Below are positions 1-8,949 of a DNA stretch of 64,000 nt, piece by piece (position 1 is the first letter of the stretch; each line of letters begins with the position of its first letter). The notes under the pieces were generated by a model that was not told the origin of the DNA, did no database searches, and saw nothing but the letters and a program-made list of their open reading frames with translations. A program made the position numbers and the translations under genes. Source of the stretch: Mobilitalea torta. Its GTDB lineage: Bacteria; Bacillota; Clostridia; Lachnospirales; Lachnospiraceae. Where the stretch lies: positions 62,001 to 126,000 of the forward strand of contig NZ_JBNPXH010000007.1 in NCBI RefSeq assembly GCF_050433395.1. The letters are read 5' to 3'.

Positions 1-591
1 ATTCTGTATGAAGCCTGCCGCCAGGCTAAGGAGTTCTGCTGCTATGGCGTTGATTTTCTGATCTCGGTTAATATTTCGGCAATTCAGTTAAAGCAGACGG
101 ATTTTGTCCATAAGGTAAAGAAGATTCTCAATGCGACCGGGCTTCCCGCGCGGCATTTGGAGCTGGAAGTGACCGAGACCATGATGATCAGCTCCTTTGA
201 TTCCAGTATTATCATGCTGGAGGAGCTTCGGGGGCTGGGGATCAAGATATCTCTGGATGACTTTGGGACAGGCTACTCCTCTCTGAGTTATTTGAAAAAG
301 CTTCCCATTGATGTCCTTAAGATAGACAGGAGCTTCATCCACGATCTGGACAGCGAACAGTTTAAGAATGCAATTACCGGTGCGATTATTTCCCTGGTAC
401 ATGAGCTGGATATTGAGGTGATTGCAGAGGGAGTGGAGACTGGCAAGCAGCTGGAGTACCTGCATCAGTGCGGCTGTGACAGTATCCAGGGGTATCTTAT
501 GAGCAAGCCTGTGCCGGCCTGGAATGTCCCCGCCTTATTTGAACGGGATTTTGCCAAAGAGCTTGGGATCAAGGAAGCGGAACAGCCATGA
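1..591 (+). CDS. EAL-domain c-di-GMP phosphodiesterase (5' end outside the window)
   Basis: The reading frame is open from base 1 to a TGA at 589-591, so this is the C-terminal ~196 residues of a longer protein. Visible EAL-family segments, in order, are ISVNISAIQL, LELEVTETMM (a catalytic Glu of the family), LDDFGTGYSSL (the metal-binding Asp pair), LKIDRSFI (catalytic Lys) and VIAEGVET. These are the conserved parts of cyclic di-GMP phosphodiesterases. The EAL signature itself and any sensor or GGDEF domain lie upstream of the window. The stop overlaps the start of the next gene by four bases (ATGA), so the two are probably co-transcribed and translationally coupled. The later EAL protein at 61349-63688 has the same set of motifs. 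Confident for the domain; the full architecture is unknown. Confidence 0.93.
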   Translation: MLYEACRQAKEFCCYGVDFLISVNISAIQLKQTDFVHKVKKILNATGLPARHLELEVTETMMISSFDSSIIMLEELRGLGIKISLDDFGTGYSSLSYLKKLPIDVLKIDRSFIHDLDSEQFKNAITGAIISLVHELDIEVIAEGVETGKQLEYLHQCGCDSIQGYLMSKPVPAWNVPALFERDFAKELGIKEAEQP

Positions 592-3368
592 AGGGTCGGA
601 AGAAGCTGGTAGTCGGTATTTTAGCCCATGTAGATGCAGGGAAGACAACCCTGGCGGAAGCCATACTTTATCGGACGGGAAGTATTCGCAGATTGGGCAG
701 GGTTGATCATGGCAATACCTTTTTAGACACCCATAATCTGGAACGGGCCCGGGGAATCACCATTTTTTCGAAGCAGGCGGTATTTAAGCAGGCCGACTTG
801 GAAGCAACCCTGCTGGATACGCCCGGTCATGTGGATTTTTCTGCGGAGATGGAGAGAACTCTGCAGGTGCTGGATTATGCAATTCTGGTCATCAGCGGGA
901 GCGATGGGGTACAGGGGCATACGGAAACCTTATGGAAGCTTCTGGCCAGGTATCAGGTGCCGGTCTTTCTGTTCATCAATAAGATGGATCTGGAAGGGAC
1001 GGACAGAGCCGCTCTGATGGCGGAGCTGAAGAAGCGTCTCAGTGACGGATGCGTTGATTTCAGCGAAGGACAGGATGAAACGCAGTTTCAGGAGAACCTT
1101 GCGGTCTCCGATGAAGGGCTGCTGGAAGAATATATGGAAACAGGGAAGATGGAACCCGCAGCTGTGGCGAAGGTGATCCGGAGGCGGGGGATATTTCCCT
1201 GTTATTTTGGTTCGGCTCTCCGGCAGGAGGGGATACAGGATTTCTTGGACGGCCTGGCACGGTATACGCAGAAGCCTCCGCAAAGGGATGAATTTGGTGC
1301 CAAGGTATATAAAATTATGAGGGATGAGCAGGGAAACCGTTTAACCCTTATGAAGATCACCGGAGGAAGCCTCAGGGTAAAGATGCTGCTGACCAACCGC
1401 AGGGAGGACGCGGCCCATGCTACGTTCGGCGGAAAGGAAGATGAGGTATGGGAGGAAAAGCCGGATCAGATACGGATTTATTCCGGTGCCAGGTATGAGG
1501 CGGTGGATCAGGCGGAAGCCGGAACACTATGTGCGGTTACCGGACTGAGTAAAACCTATCCGGGTCAGGGACTGGGAATGGAAGCCGGCTCCGATCTTCC
1601 GGTGCTGGAGCCGGTGCTGGGCTATCATATACTGCCTCCGCCGGATTGTGATGCCCATACATTGCTGTTGAAATTGCGTCAGCTGGAGGAAGAGGATCCC
1701 CAGCTGCACGTGGTGTGGTCCGAGCAGTTAAAGGAGATCCATGTACAGCTGATGGGCGAGGTACAGGTTGAAATTCTGAAAAACCTCATATCAGAGCGTT
1801 TTGGCATTACGGTGGAATTCGGAGAAGGAAGGGTTGTCTATAAGGAGACCATTGCGGAGCCGGTGGAGGGCGTGGGGCATTTTGAACCGCTGCGTCATTA
1901 TGCGGAGGTACACCTGCTTCTTGAACCGGGGGAGCCGGGATCGGGCCTGACCCTGGCCAGCCGCTGCAGTGAGGATGAACTGGACCGCAGCTGGCAGCGG
2001 CTGATTCTGACCCATCTGGAGGAGAAGGAGCACATCGGTGTACTGACCGGTTCTCCGGTCACAGATATGAAGATCACCCTGATTGCCGGACGGGCTCATC
2101 AGAAGCATACGGAAGGCGGAGATTTCAGGCAGGCAACCTACAGGGCGGTGCGCCAGGGGTTAAAGAAGGCAAAGAGCATCCTGCTGGAGCCCTATTACCG
2201 CTTCCGGCTGGAGATACCCTCGGAAACAGTGGGAAGAGCCATGTCGGATATCCAGCGGATGAACGGAACCTTCCTCCCTCCCGACGCGGACGGTGAGATG
2301 TCGGTGCTGACCGGGAGTGCTCCGGTTGCAGCCATGAGGAGCTATCATATTCAGGTGACAGCCTATACCAGGGGACGGGGAAGGCTTTTTTGCACCTTGA
2401 AAGGGTATGAGCCCTGTCATAACCAGGAGGAAGTAATCCGCACCATCGGCTATGACAGTGAACGGGATCTGGATAATCCCACCGGATCTGTGTTCTGCGC
2501 CCACGGTGCAGGCTTTACGGTTGCGTGGGACAGGGTGGAGGATTTCATGCATCTGGAAGGGGCCGGCTTAAGGTCTGTTTCGGAAAAGCAGGAGGCAGTA
2601 GCCGGACAGGCTGAAACAGCTGCTATCAGGAAGCGTGCTCATTATGAGATATCCCTGCAGCAGGATAAAGAGCTGGAAGAGATCTTTGTCCGGACGTTCG
2701 GCCCGATTAAGCAGCGGCTGGACCCCTCCAGGGGACGTCTTGGAGCGGAGAGAAGAAATCAGAGTACTTCCCCGCAGAAGCAAAAGGACAGTTCCGGCTC
2801 AGCAGGTGCTCCGGCGAAGGGGAACGGCGGAATACAGCAGGCCGCCCTGTCTGATAAAATGTCGGCGAAAGAATATCTGCTGGTAGACGGTTATAATATT
2901 ATCTTCTCCTGGGAGGAACTGAGTGAGCTGGCAAAAGATAATATGGACGCCGCGAGAAATAAACTGATGGATATTCTCTGTAATTATCAGGGCTTTAAAA
3001 ATTGCATCCTGATTCTGGTCTTCGACGCCTATAAGGTAAAGGGCGGAATTGGTGAGGTTCTGGCATATCACAATATTCATGTGGTATATACAAAGGAAGC
3101 CGAGACAGCGGACCAGTATATAGAAAGGGTGACCCATGAAATTGCGGATAAGCACCATGTGACGGTTGCAACCTCGGATGCCCTGGAGCAGATGATCATA
3201 TTGGGGAAGGGAGCATTGAGGATGTCTGCCGCGGAGCTGAAGGAAGAGATCAAACGGATCGGGGATCAGATCAGAAGAGAATACCTGGACAGGCCCCGTA
3301 CGGGACGGGCTTATCTCAGCGACCGGTTCACCGAAGAAATCAGAAATGAGCTGGATCAATCAGAGTAG
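588..3368 (+). CDS. Tet(M)/EF-G-like translational GTPase fused to a YacP/NYN ribonuclease-like domain
   Basis: A 926-residue protein starting at the ATG that overlaps the upstream stop. The N-terminal part is a translational GTPase: P-loop AHVDAGKTT (13-21), RGIT (55-58), DTPGH (77-81) and NKMD (131-134), followed by EF-G-like domains as in ribosomal protection proteins of the Tet(M)/Tet(O)/Tet(W) family. Those proteins are usually about 640 residues. A Ser/Gln/Lys-rich linker (~715-757) then leads to a second domain (~758-926) with LLVDGYNII, VFDAYKVKGG, TADQYIERV and VATSD, the hallmarks of YacP-type NYN/PIN-like nucleases, including the acidic residues. Family knowledge: Tet(M)-like proteins act on the ribosome and NYN domains cleave RNA. 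A ribosome-linked RNase role is inference. It may be a housekeeping paralogue and not a true tetracycline-resistance determinant. Confidence 0.9.
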   Translation: MKGRKKLVVGILAHVDAGKTTLAEAILYRTGSIRRLGRVDHGNTFLDTHNLERARGITIFSKQAVFKQADLEATLLDTPGHVDFSAEMERTLQVLDYAILVISGSDGVQGHTETLWKLLARYQVPVFLFINKMDLEGTDRAALMAELKKRLSDGCVDFSEGQDETQFQENLAVSDEGLLEEYMETGKMEPAAVAKVIRRRGIFPCYFGSALRQEGIQDFLDGLARYTQKPPQRDEFGAKVYKIMRDEQGNRLTLMKITGGSLRVKMLLTNRREDAAHATFGGKEDEVWEEKPDQIRIYSGARYEAVDQAEAGTLCAVTGLSKTYPGQGLGMEAGSDLPVLEPVLGYHILPPPDCDAHTLLLKLRQLEEEDPQLHVVWSEQLKEIHVQLMGEVQVEILKNLISERFGITVEFGEGRVVYKETIAEPVEGVGHFEPLRHYAEVHLLLEPGEPGSGLTLASRCSEDELDRSWQRLILTHLEEKEHIGVLTGSPVTDMKITLIAGRAHQKHTEGGDFRQATYRAVRQGLKKAKSILLEPYYRFRLEIPSETVGRAMSDIQRMNGTFLPPDADGEMSVLTGSAPVAAMRSYHIQVTAYTRGRGRLFCTLKGYEPCHNQEEVIRTIGYDSERDLDNPTGSVFCAHGAGFTVAWDRVEDFMHLEGAGLRSVSEKQEAVAGQAETAAIRKRAHYEISLQQDKELEEIFVRTFGPIKQRLDPSRGRLGAERRNQSTSPQKQKDSSGSAGAPAKGNGGIQQAALSDKMSAKEYLLVDGYNIIFSWEELSELAKDNMDAARNKLMDILCNYQGFKNCILILVFDAYKVKGGIGEVLAYHNIHVVYTKEAETADQYIERVTHEIADKHHVTVATSDALEQMIILGKGALRMSAAELKEEIKRIGDQIRREYLDRPRTGRAYLSDRFTEEIRNELDQSE

Positions 3369-3406
3369 AAGAAGCCGCTGGGGAAAATCAGTAAGGAGGT
3401 AGCAGA

Positions 3407-4114
3407 ATGGAGTTACAGGAAGTCATGAATCAGCTTCAAGCCCTTGGGTCAGAGCGGACGAAGAAGCTATACATGGGGAACGGTGCAAAAGAGCCTGTCT
3501 TTGGAGTAAGCATAAGCGCTATGAAACCCCTGTTTAAGCAGTTGAGATTTAACCAGTCCATGGCGGAACAGCTCTATGCCACGGGAAATTATGATGCGAT
3601 GTATCTGGCCGGCATGATTGCCGAACCGGATAAAATGACAGAGGAAGATTTTGAACGGTGGATTGCCGGAGCATATTTTTATATGATTTCAGATTATATC
3701 GTAGCCGTGACCCTCGCTGAGACAAGGATTGCTTTTTCCGTATCGGACCGGTGGATCGACAGCGGGAAGGAGCTGGCTATGTCGGCGGGGTGGAGCTGTT
3801 ATGAATGGCTTCTGGGTACCCGAAAGGACAACGAATTTGACCGTGAGCATCTTCTGGAGCTGCTGATCCGGGCAGGACAGACTATTCACAGCCAGCCGGA
3901 CAGGACAAAGTATGCTATGAATAATTTTGTGATTGCGGTTGGGGTATCCTATTTACCCCTGCATGAGGAAGCAAAAAAGATTGCCAAAGAGATAGGGGAG
4001 GTAACGATATACCGGGGGAAGACAAAGCTTGCGGTTAATCTGGCCGAAGCCGCTATTCAGAGGGAAGCGGAGAAAGGAAAGCTGGGGTTTAAGCGCAGGA
4101 ATGTCCGATGCTGA
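3407..4114 (+). CDS. AlkD-like DNA alkylation repair family protein
   Basis: A 235-residue, largely helical protein that resembles the HEAT-repeat DNA alkylation repair family (AlkD/AlkC superfamily) in length and in segments such as FGVSISAMKPL, LAGMIAEPDKMTEEDFERW, SAGWSCYEWLLG and NNFVIAVGVSYLP. Characterised AlkD enzymes excise alkylated purines, but many members of this sub-branch are untested. The start is supported by AAGGAGGT at 3393-3400, 6 nt before ATG. It is 38 nt downstream of the GTPase-NYN gene on the same strand and is probably the last gene of that operon, since a strong hairpin follows at 4156. The catalytic residue cannot be assigned from sequence alone, so the function is a family-level call. 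Confidence 0.75.
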   Translation: MELQEVMNQLQALGSERTKKLYMGNGAKEPVFGVSISAMKPLFKQLRFNQSMAEQLYATGNYDAMYLAGMIAEPDKMTEEDFERWIAGAYFYMISDYIVAVTLAETRIAFSVSDRWIDSGKELAMSAGWSCYEWLLGTRKDNEFDREHLLELLIRAGQTIHSQPDRTKYAMNNFVIAVGVSYLPLHEEAKKIAKEIGEVTIYRGKTKLAVNLAEAAIQREAEKGKLGFKRRNVRC

Positions 4115-4155
4115 GAAGCTACTTCAATTCATTGTTTTTTACATTTTGCTTATAG

Positions 4156-4214
4156 AAAACCAGCAGAATTGCGGGCCGGCCTTAAGAGCCTGTACCACAA
4201 TTCTGCTGGTTTTT
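4156..4214. terminator. Bidirectional intrinsic terminator between convergent genes
   Basis: A 16-bp perfect stem (arm aaaaccagcagaattg at 4156-4171; complementary arm at 4198-4213) with a 26-nt loop. It has A-rich sequence on the left and T-rich sequence on the right, so it can end transcription from both the AlkD-like gene (+) and the NCS2 permease gene (-). Confidence 0.88.
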
Positions 4215-4235
4215 GAATTCAGATAAGTAATATTA

Positions 4236-5573
4236 TTAATCTACTTCCGCAGAATCATCCTTGGGAACAATAATGTTCAAAACAAAGGATACCAGGAAGG
4301 ATACAACGATAGGGGACTTGCCAATGATATTCTGAATATCTTCCGATGCAAACTGGAGAGACTTGGATACCATACTGATACCTACGCCGAGGGCCAGTGC
4401 AATACCAACAATCATCTTATTGCGGTAGTTCAGGGGCTGCTGGCTGATTAACTGGATACCGGACATGGTAATAGCAGCAAATACAGTAACTGTCGCGCCG
4501 CCCAGAACCGCATAAGGGATGGTAGTCATCACAGCGCCAAACTTGGGACAAAGACCGGCTACAATCATGATGCCGCTGACAATTACAAATACTCTCTTGG
4601 CAACAACCTTGGTAGTCACGATCAAACCAACATTCTGGCTGTAGGGATCGGTGGGGAGGCCGGCAATGCAGGCACCCAGCATACCGCAGATGCCCTGGCC
4701 CATGATAGCGCCGCCGATCTCCTTATCGGTAGCTTCCCGGTTGAAGGCACCGATTGCAGTGGAGGATACGTCGCCGATGGTCTGAACTGCTTGTACGATA
4801 TACATGATAATCATAGCGAGGATTGCGGAAAGATGAAACTCCGGCTTCCAGTACAGGATATTGGGAAGAGCAACCCAGTCAGCATCAGCAATATTATTAA
4901 AGTTAATCATGCCGCCCCAGAAATAGGCGATCACATATCCTACAATAATACCGATCAACATGCCGGACACCTTGATATAGCCCTTGCCAAAGAAATTGCA
5001 GGCAAGTGTTACGGCAAGAACAACCAGGGCAATGACCCAGTACTTATAGTTTCCGAAGTCCTCGGCGCCGGCACTTCCGCCGGCCATGTAAGTCACAGCA
5101 GTACTATACAGGGAGAGACCGATACTTAATACTACGGTGCCGCTTACGATGGGAGGGAAGAATTTCCGGATCTTACCGATCCCCAAGCCAATAAAGATGG
5201 AGGCAAAAGCGCCGACCAGCTGGGCGCCGAAGATGGCACGGATGCCGTAACTGGCACCGATTGCAGTTAAAATGGGCATATAGGCAAAAGCAACGCCCAT
5301 AACATTGGGCAGACCCATGCCGAAGCCGAAAATCGGGAATAGCTGTACCAAGGTGGTAATACCGCCGATAATCATCGCGGCCTGCATTAAGAGAACCCTT
5401 TCCTCATTGGTGAGATTCAGTTGTTGGGCAATCAGAATAGGAGGAGTGATATTACCCACCAGCATGGCAAGTACATGCTGTAATGCCTGGGGGACGGATA
5501 CCCCCCAGCCGGGTTTCCCATTCAGTTGAAATAGGGGTGATGTGTTTGCTCTTTCTACGCTCTTAGCACTCAT
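4236..5573 (-). CDS. NCS2-family nucleobase:cation symporter (uracil/xanthine permease type)
   Basis: A 445-residue, highly hydrophobic protein with many predicted membrane helices, matching the usual length of NCS2/NAT transporters. The family signature appears as QNVGLIVTTK, preceded by PTDPYS, and a conserved acidic segment GDVSSTAIGAF lies upstream of it. The N-terminus (NGKPGWGVSVPQALQHVLAMLVGNITPPILIA) is typical of xanthine/uric acid/uracil permeases. These import purine or pyrimidine bases with H+ or Na+. Substrate is not decided by the sequence; the QNVG rather than ENxG form of the signature leans to purines (inference). It stands alone, divergent from the gene at 5921, with a leader of about 215 nt. 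Confidence 0.9.
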   Translation of the reverse strand: MSAKSVERANTSPLFQLNGKPGWGVSVPQALQHVLAMLVGNITPPILIAQQLNLTNEERVLLMQAAMIIGGITTLVQLFPIFGFGMGLPNVMGVAFAYMPILTAIGASYGIRAIFGAQLVGAFASIFIGLGIGKIRKFFPPIVSGTVVLSIGLSLYSTAVTYMAGGSAGAEDFGNYKYWVIALVVLAVTLACNFFGKGYIKVSGMLIGIIVGYVIAYFWGGMINFNNIADADWVALPNILYWKPEFHLSAILAMIIMYIVQAVQTIGDVSSTAIGAFNREATDKEIGGAIMGQGICGMLGACIAGLPTDPYSQNVGLIVTTKVVAKRVFVIVSGIMIVAGLCPKFGAVMTTIPYAVLGGATVTVFAAITMSGIQLISQQPLNYRNKMIVGIALALGVGISMVSKSLQFASEDIQNIIGKSPIVVSFLVSFVLNIIVPKDDSAEVD

Positions 5574-5920
5574 AGATTAAAAATTCCTTTCCATTCTGTT
5601 CTATGCAATATTATAATTGCATGCATGCGAGAAGATCGGTTAATCCAATGCAGAAGAATTCTGCAATAGTTTGATTAATCAATCTAATTCAAAATAAAAA
5701 TAATAATGGGCATGATGAATAGTATGATCATACGCCCGCCTATTTGCTTTGTGGAAAATCACCACACTTTCTTGATATAATATGTTGCCATTATACATTA
5801 TTTCTATACAAAATGGAATAGCACATTTTAATATTTATAATAAAATTTTAAATATAAGTTTTTTTAGACACAGAATTGCCAAAAAATACATTTAAAATCC
5901 GGTTAAGGAGGGAAGAAAGA
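5574..5920. promoter_or_regulatory. AT-rich divergent intergenic region with a candidate NCS2 promoter and leader
   Basis: On the minus strand a -10 TATAAT lies at 5795-5790 with a weak -35 TTCCAT 17 bp upstream, which would give the permease a leader of about 215 nt. The leader holds several short palindromes (gcagaattcttctgc at 5670-5684, gtatgatcatac, gattgattaatc). I could not match it to the purine, PRPP or other known riboswitch consensus. On the plus strand a TATAAT at 5836-5841 may serve the 5921 gene, without a clear -35. Confidence 0.4.
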
Positions 5921-8089
5921 ATGAAAACAAGAAAAATATTGAAAGAATCAAGTCGATTAGGGCATTTTAGTTTTATGATATTGGCGGTCTGCTTTGCTGC
6001 GGTCTTTCTCTGCCACGGGAAACCGGTGTCTGTTTTGGCCGCGGAAGGAGATCAGGGCGTGCTGCATGCCTTTTATCCGGCGAATGCGGTATTCTCCGAG
6101 CAGATGAAGAAATATATTGACGATGTGGATACCTTGAGCTTTGCCTGGAGCCGGATGGATGCCGAGGCTCCGGAGCTGGTCAATACCCAGAAGGGCCTCA
6201 ATGACAATTGGGGTTTTTACTATCCTGCGGATTTCCATAAGCCGGTGGAATATGCGGCAGGCAAAGGGAAGAGGATACAATTAAATATTTATATGGATGG
6301 AAGCGATTGTACGAAGGTGCTTCCTTATGCAGAGCAGCGCAGCATCATGGTTCAGGCGATTGTGAAACACCTGCAAGCGGAGATCCTTCCGGGAAAGGCA
6401 ATCTATTATGATGGGGTTGTCATAGATTTTGAAGGCTTGCGCGATACCTCCAGCGATAAGAAAGTATTGGAGTATGAAGGAAAGCAGATCAGTTATTACT
6501 TTATCCGATTTTTGACCGAGCTGAAGCAGCAGCTGGAGAATGCGGGGAAAAGTCTGTATGTGGCGGTGAATCCCGGGCTTTATTATGATGGCTATGATTA
6601 TACATCCATTTTAGGGATTGCAGACAGGGTGATTCTCATGGCTCACGATTATGAGCCGACGGGGAAGCTGGAGAAGGGCCAGGTTCTTCAGTATACCGGT
6701 TACAATGCCCTGGAGCCTATCAGCAGCATGGCACCCATAGGTGCGGTAAGGCAGGCGCTGAATGAGCTGCAGAGTGCGGCAGCCTCCTCCTCTGATTTAT
6801 CCAGGGTATGGCTGCAGCTTGTATTTGACAGTGCTCAATGGCAGTTTGAGGTAACAGGAGAGCAAGGCTTTCGTACGCTGGACAATGCCGCTTTGAGCCA
6901 TGGGGGAAGATTGACGCCCCTGTATCAGTCTATTAAGGCCCGTGTTGATAATACGGACGGTAAGGGTAAGAATATTACCTATGGCTACAATAATGAATTA
7001 CAGACACCGTATCTGCAATACTATAACAGCTCTGACCGGTTTTGGAATATTATTCTTTATGAAGACAGCAACAGCATCCGTGCCAAGATAGAGCTGGCAA
7101 AGACTTACGGACTGGGAGGAATCTCACTCTGGAGCCTTGGCAATGTGCCGGATTATACGGATGCCTCCGGGAAGAAATACCATCTGGATGTATGGACGGC
7201 GATTCAGGAGCAAATGTCTGATTATGCCGGGCAGTCCAAGAAGAAATATATCACCATCGCAGACGCGGGAGTGGAGCAGGCGGTCAGAAATAAGCTGGGT
7301 AAGGCGACCGGCAAATTAACGGCAGCCGAGCTGCAGTCCATCTTCCGGCTGAAGCTTCCCCAGGGGGTAAAAAATCTGAAGGATTTGAAAAATCTGCCCA
7401 ACCTGGAATATCTGGATGCGCAGCAGCTGGGGATCAAGAGCATTGCCGGGCTGGAGAGCCTGACGAAGCTTCGGGTTCTCTATCTCCAGCGCAACAGCAT
7501 ATCGGATATCAGTCCGTTGAAGAAACTGAAAAAACTGGAGGTGTTGTCCCTGAACGGCAATGGCCTTGCCGATATATCCCCGCTGGCTTCTTTGACCGGG
7601 TTGAAGGAATTGTATCTGAGAGAGAATAAGATCACGGATATAACCCCGGTGGGTAAGCTCGCCAAGCTGGAGGTGTTAGAATTAGGGGGGAATTCCATCA
7701 AAAAGACGAATGCGGTTAAGAAGCTGAAAAGTCTGCGCTTGCTGGCCCTGGATAATAATAAGATCACGGATATTAAATCCCTGGCTGGTTTGACGGGGTT
7801 GAACAGCCTGTATTTACAGAGAAACACCATTAGTGATATTACACCGCTCTCTGCCCTGAGCAATCTGAAGCTGCTGTCTCTGAACGGCAATAAAATCAGC
7901 AGCCTGAAACCTCTGGGTAAGCTGAAAGGGTTGGAGAAGCTATATTTGAAGGACAATAAGATTACCAGCGTAACGGAACTGAAGAATCTGAAGAATTTGA
8001 AGGAGCTTTATCTGAGCGGCAATTCCATCACGAATTACAGTCCGGTAAGGGGCCTGCAAAAATCTTCGGATTTCAACAGTGATTTTTAG
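5921..8089 (+). CDS. Secreted GH18-like (YaaH-type) protein with C-terminal leucine-rich repeats
   Basis: A 722-residue protein. I chose ATG 5921 over the upstream in-frame ATG because AAGGAGGG sits 10 nt before it. Residues 1-~41 are a signal peptide (basic start, hydrophobic stretch, ending near VLAA). Residues ~45-440 resemble GH18/YaaH-type glycoside hydrolases: the strand DGVVIDFE (164-171) corresponds to the GH18 DGxDIDxE motif, keeping the Asp and the catalytic Glu171 but with Val in place of the first motif Asp, and RVILMAHDYEP matches the late barrel strand. From ~470 to the end there are ten 22-residue leucine-rich repeats of the internalin/SDS22 type (LxxLxLxxNxIxDIxPL). There is no LPxTG or SLH anchor. 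The likely site is the cell surface or medium, with a role in glycan binding or cleavage; the substrate is unknown. Confidence 0.8.
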   Translation: MKTRKILKESSRLGHFSFMILAVCFAAVFLCHGKPVSVLAAEGDQGVLHAFYPANAVFSEQMKKYIDDVDTLSFAWSRMDAEAPELVNTQKGLNDNWGFYYPADFHKPVEYAAGKGKRIQLNIYMDGSDCTKVLPYAEQRSIMVQAIVKHLQAEILPGKAIYYDGVVIDFEGLRDTSSDKKVLEYEGKQISYYFIRFLTELKQQLENAGKSLYVAVNPGLYYDGYDYTSILGIADRVILMAHDYEPTGKLEKGQVLQYTGYNALEPISSMAPIGAVRQALNELQSAAASSSDLSRVWLQLVFDSAQWQFEVTGEQGFRTLDNAALSHGGRLTPLYQSIKARVDNTDGKGKNITYGYNNELQTPYLQYYNSSDRFWNIILYEDSNSIRAKIELAKTYGLGGISLWSLGNVPDYTDASGKKYHLDVWTAIQEQMSDYAGQSKKKYITIADAGVEQAVRNKLGKATGKLTAAELQSIFRLKLPQGVKNLKDLKNLPNLEYLDAQQLGIKSIAGLESLTKLRVLYLQRNSISDISPLKKLKKLEVLSLNGNGLADISPLASLTGLKELYLRENKITDITPVGKLAKLEVLELGGNSIKKTNAVKKLKSLRLLALDNNKITDIKSLAGLTGLNSLYLQRNTISDITPLSALSNLKLLSLNGNKISSLKPLGKLKGLEKLYLKDNKITSVTELKNLKNLKELYLSGNSITNYSPVRGLQKSSDFNSDF

Positions 8090-8124
8090 CAGGAACAGGA
8101 GGGACTGTATTTCAGTAATGATAT

Positions 8125-8703
8125 TTATTTGGAATGAAGTCCATTGGTTCCGTATACAATCAGCCTTACCATTAAGCTGGCAAGCATTTGCGGATCATCA
8201 GCACAATTCTCATCCAGCCAGTGCCGCATAATACTTAAGAGGCCATCCAGCGCAAACCGTTTCAGATACTGTATTGTGCGGGGAGGAAGGGAGCGTTCGC
8301 CCTGAAATTCCTCGACAAGCTTTTCCTGCGCCAGCTGCATCAGCTCGTATTGAAAAGAAGTATCCCCATTTTCGCTGAGCAGCACCTTTAAAAGAGCGGC
8401 ATTGGCTTTTCCATATTCAAGAACCTGCACCAGGACGGAAATGGAGCTGTCCGAGGCTTCCGCGAACTGGGCGGAAAAGACCTGCGCTTTGACATCGGAG
8501 ATGATTTCCTGCTGGATCGCTTTCAATAAATCATATTGGTCCCTGTAATGTGCATAAAAAGTACTTCGGTTGATATCTGCCGCTTCACATAACATTTTCA
8601 CCGAAATTTTTGAGATGGGCTGATCCTGCATCAGCTCGATCAGGCTCTCTCGTATGGCCATCTTTGTAATGCGAATTCTTCGGTCTTCCTTCTTTCGATC
8701 CAT
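8125..8703 (-). CDS. TetR/AcrR-family transcriptional regulator
   Basis: A 192-residue protein. ATG 8703 is chosen because AAGGGAG precedes it by 8 nt; the longer in-frame start at 8796 would add a tail translated from a repeat element. The N-terminal HTH is typical TetR (KISVKMLCEAADINRSTFYAHYRDQYDLL), and the helical C-terminus resembles the TetR_C_8 group. It is divergent from the ABC exporter at 9098-13571, and a 17-bp palindrome overlaps that operon's -10 element, so it probably represses the exporter and perhaps itself. The ligand is unknown. Its 5' leader contains a copy of the 118-bp palindromic repeat (8723-8840). Confidence 0.9.
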   Translation of the reverse strand: MDRKKEDRRIRITKMAIRESLIELMQDQPISKISVKMLCEAADINRSTFYAHYRDQYDLLKAIQQEIISDVKAQVFSAQFAEASDSSISVLVQVLEYGKANAALLKVLLSENGDTSFQYELMQLAQEKLVEEFQGERSLPPRTIQYLKRFALDGLLSIMRHWLDENCADDPQMLASLMVRLIVYGTNGLHSK

Positions 8704-8722
8704 AATTTTCTCCCTTGATAAA

Positions 8723-8840
8723 ATGAAAGCGTCACAAGCACCTTGGGTGCTTTCCGGATGCAATATAATGATATACAAGCGTGCTTGCGATAGCAATATA
8801 TTGCATCTGGAAATGTGTACAACACTTGCGACGCTGTAAT
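8723..8840 (-). repeat. Palindromic repeat family 1, full copy B (118 bp)
   Basis: The reverse complement of this stretch aligns end to end with the element at 30276-30394. Shared blocks, in order, are att-(a/c)-a-agcgtc, ttcc(g/a)gat, atattgctatc, caagc, ccggaaagcacc and a GCACC-nnn-GGTGC mini-hairpin, ending in gacgctt. The outer ends (GCGTC/GACGC) and inner arms pair with each other, so the unit can fold as a branched hairpin. It sits in the transcribed leader of the TetR gene, 20 bp before its start codon. Confidence 0.85.
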
Positions 8841-8949
8841 CATAAAATTTTTATTAACATCCGACAATAATTCATACTGTGTTGAGTATCGGGCAATATT
8901 TCTAATGCTGTGGGTTGCTTTATTCGGTTATTGCAATTATAATACTACA

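Noticed and set aside
8704..8796. N-terminal extension of the TetR regulator
   Set aside because: It would be translated from the palindromic repeat; the ATG at 8703 has the good ribosome site and starts directly at the TetR domain.
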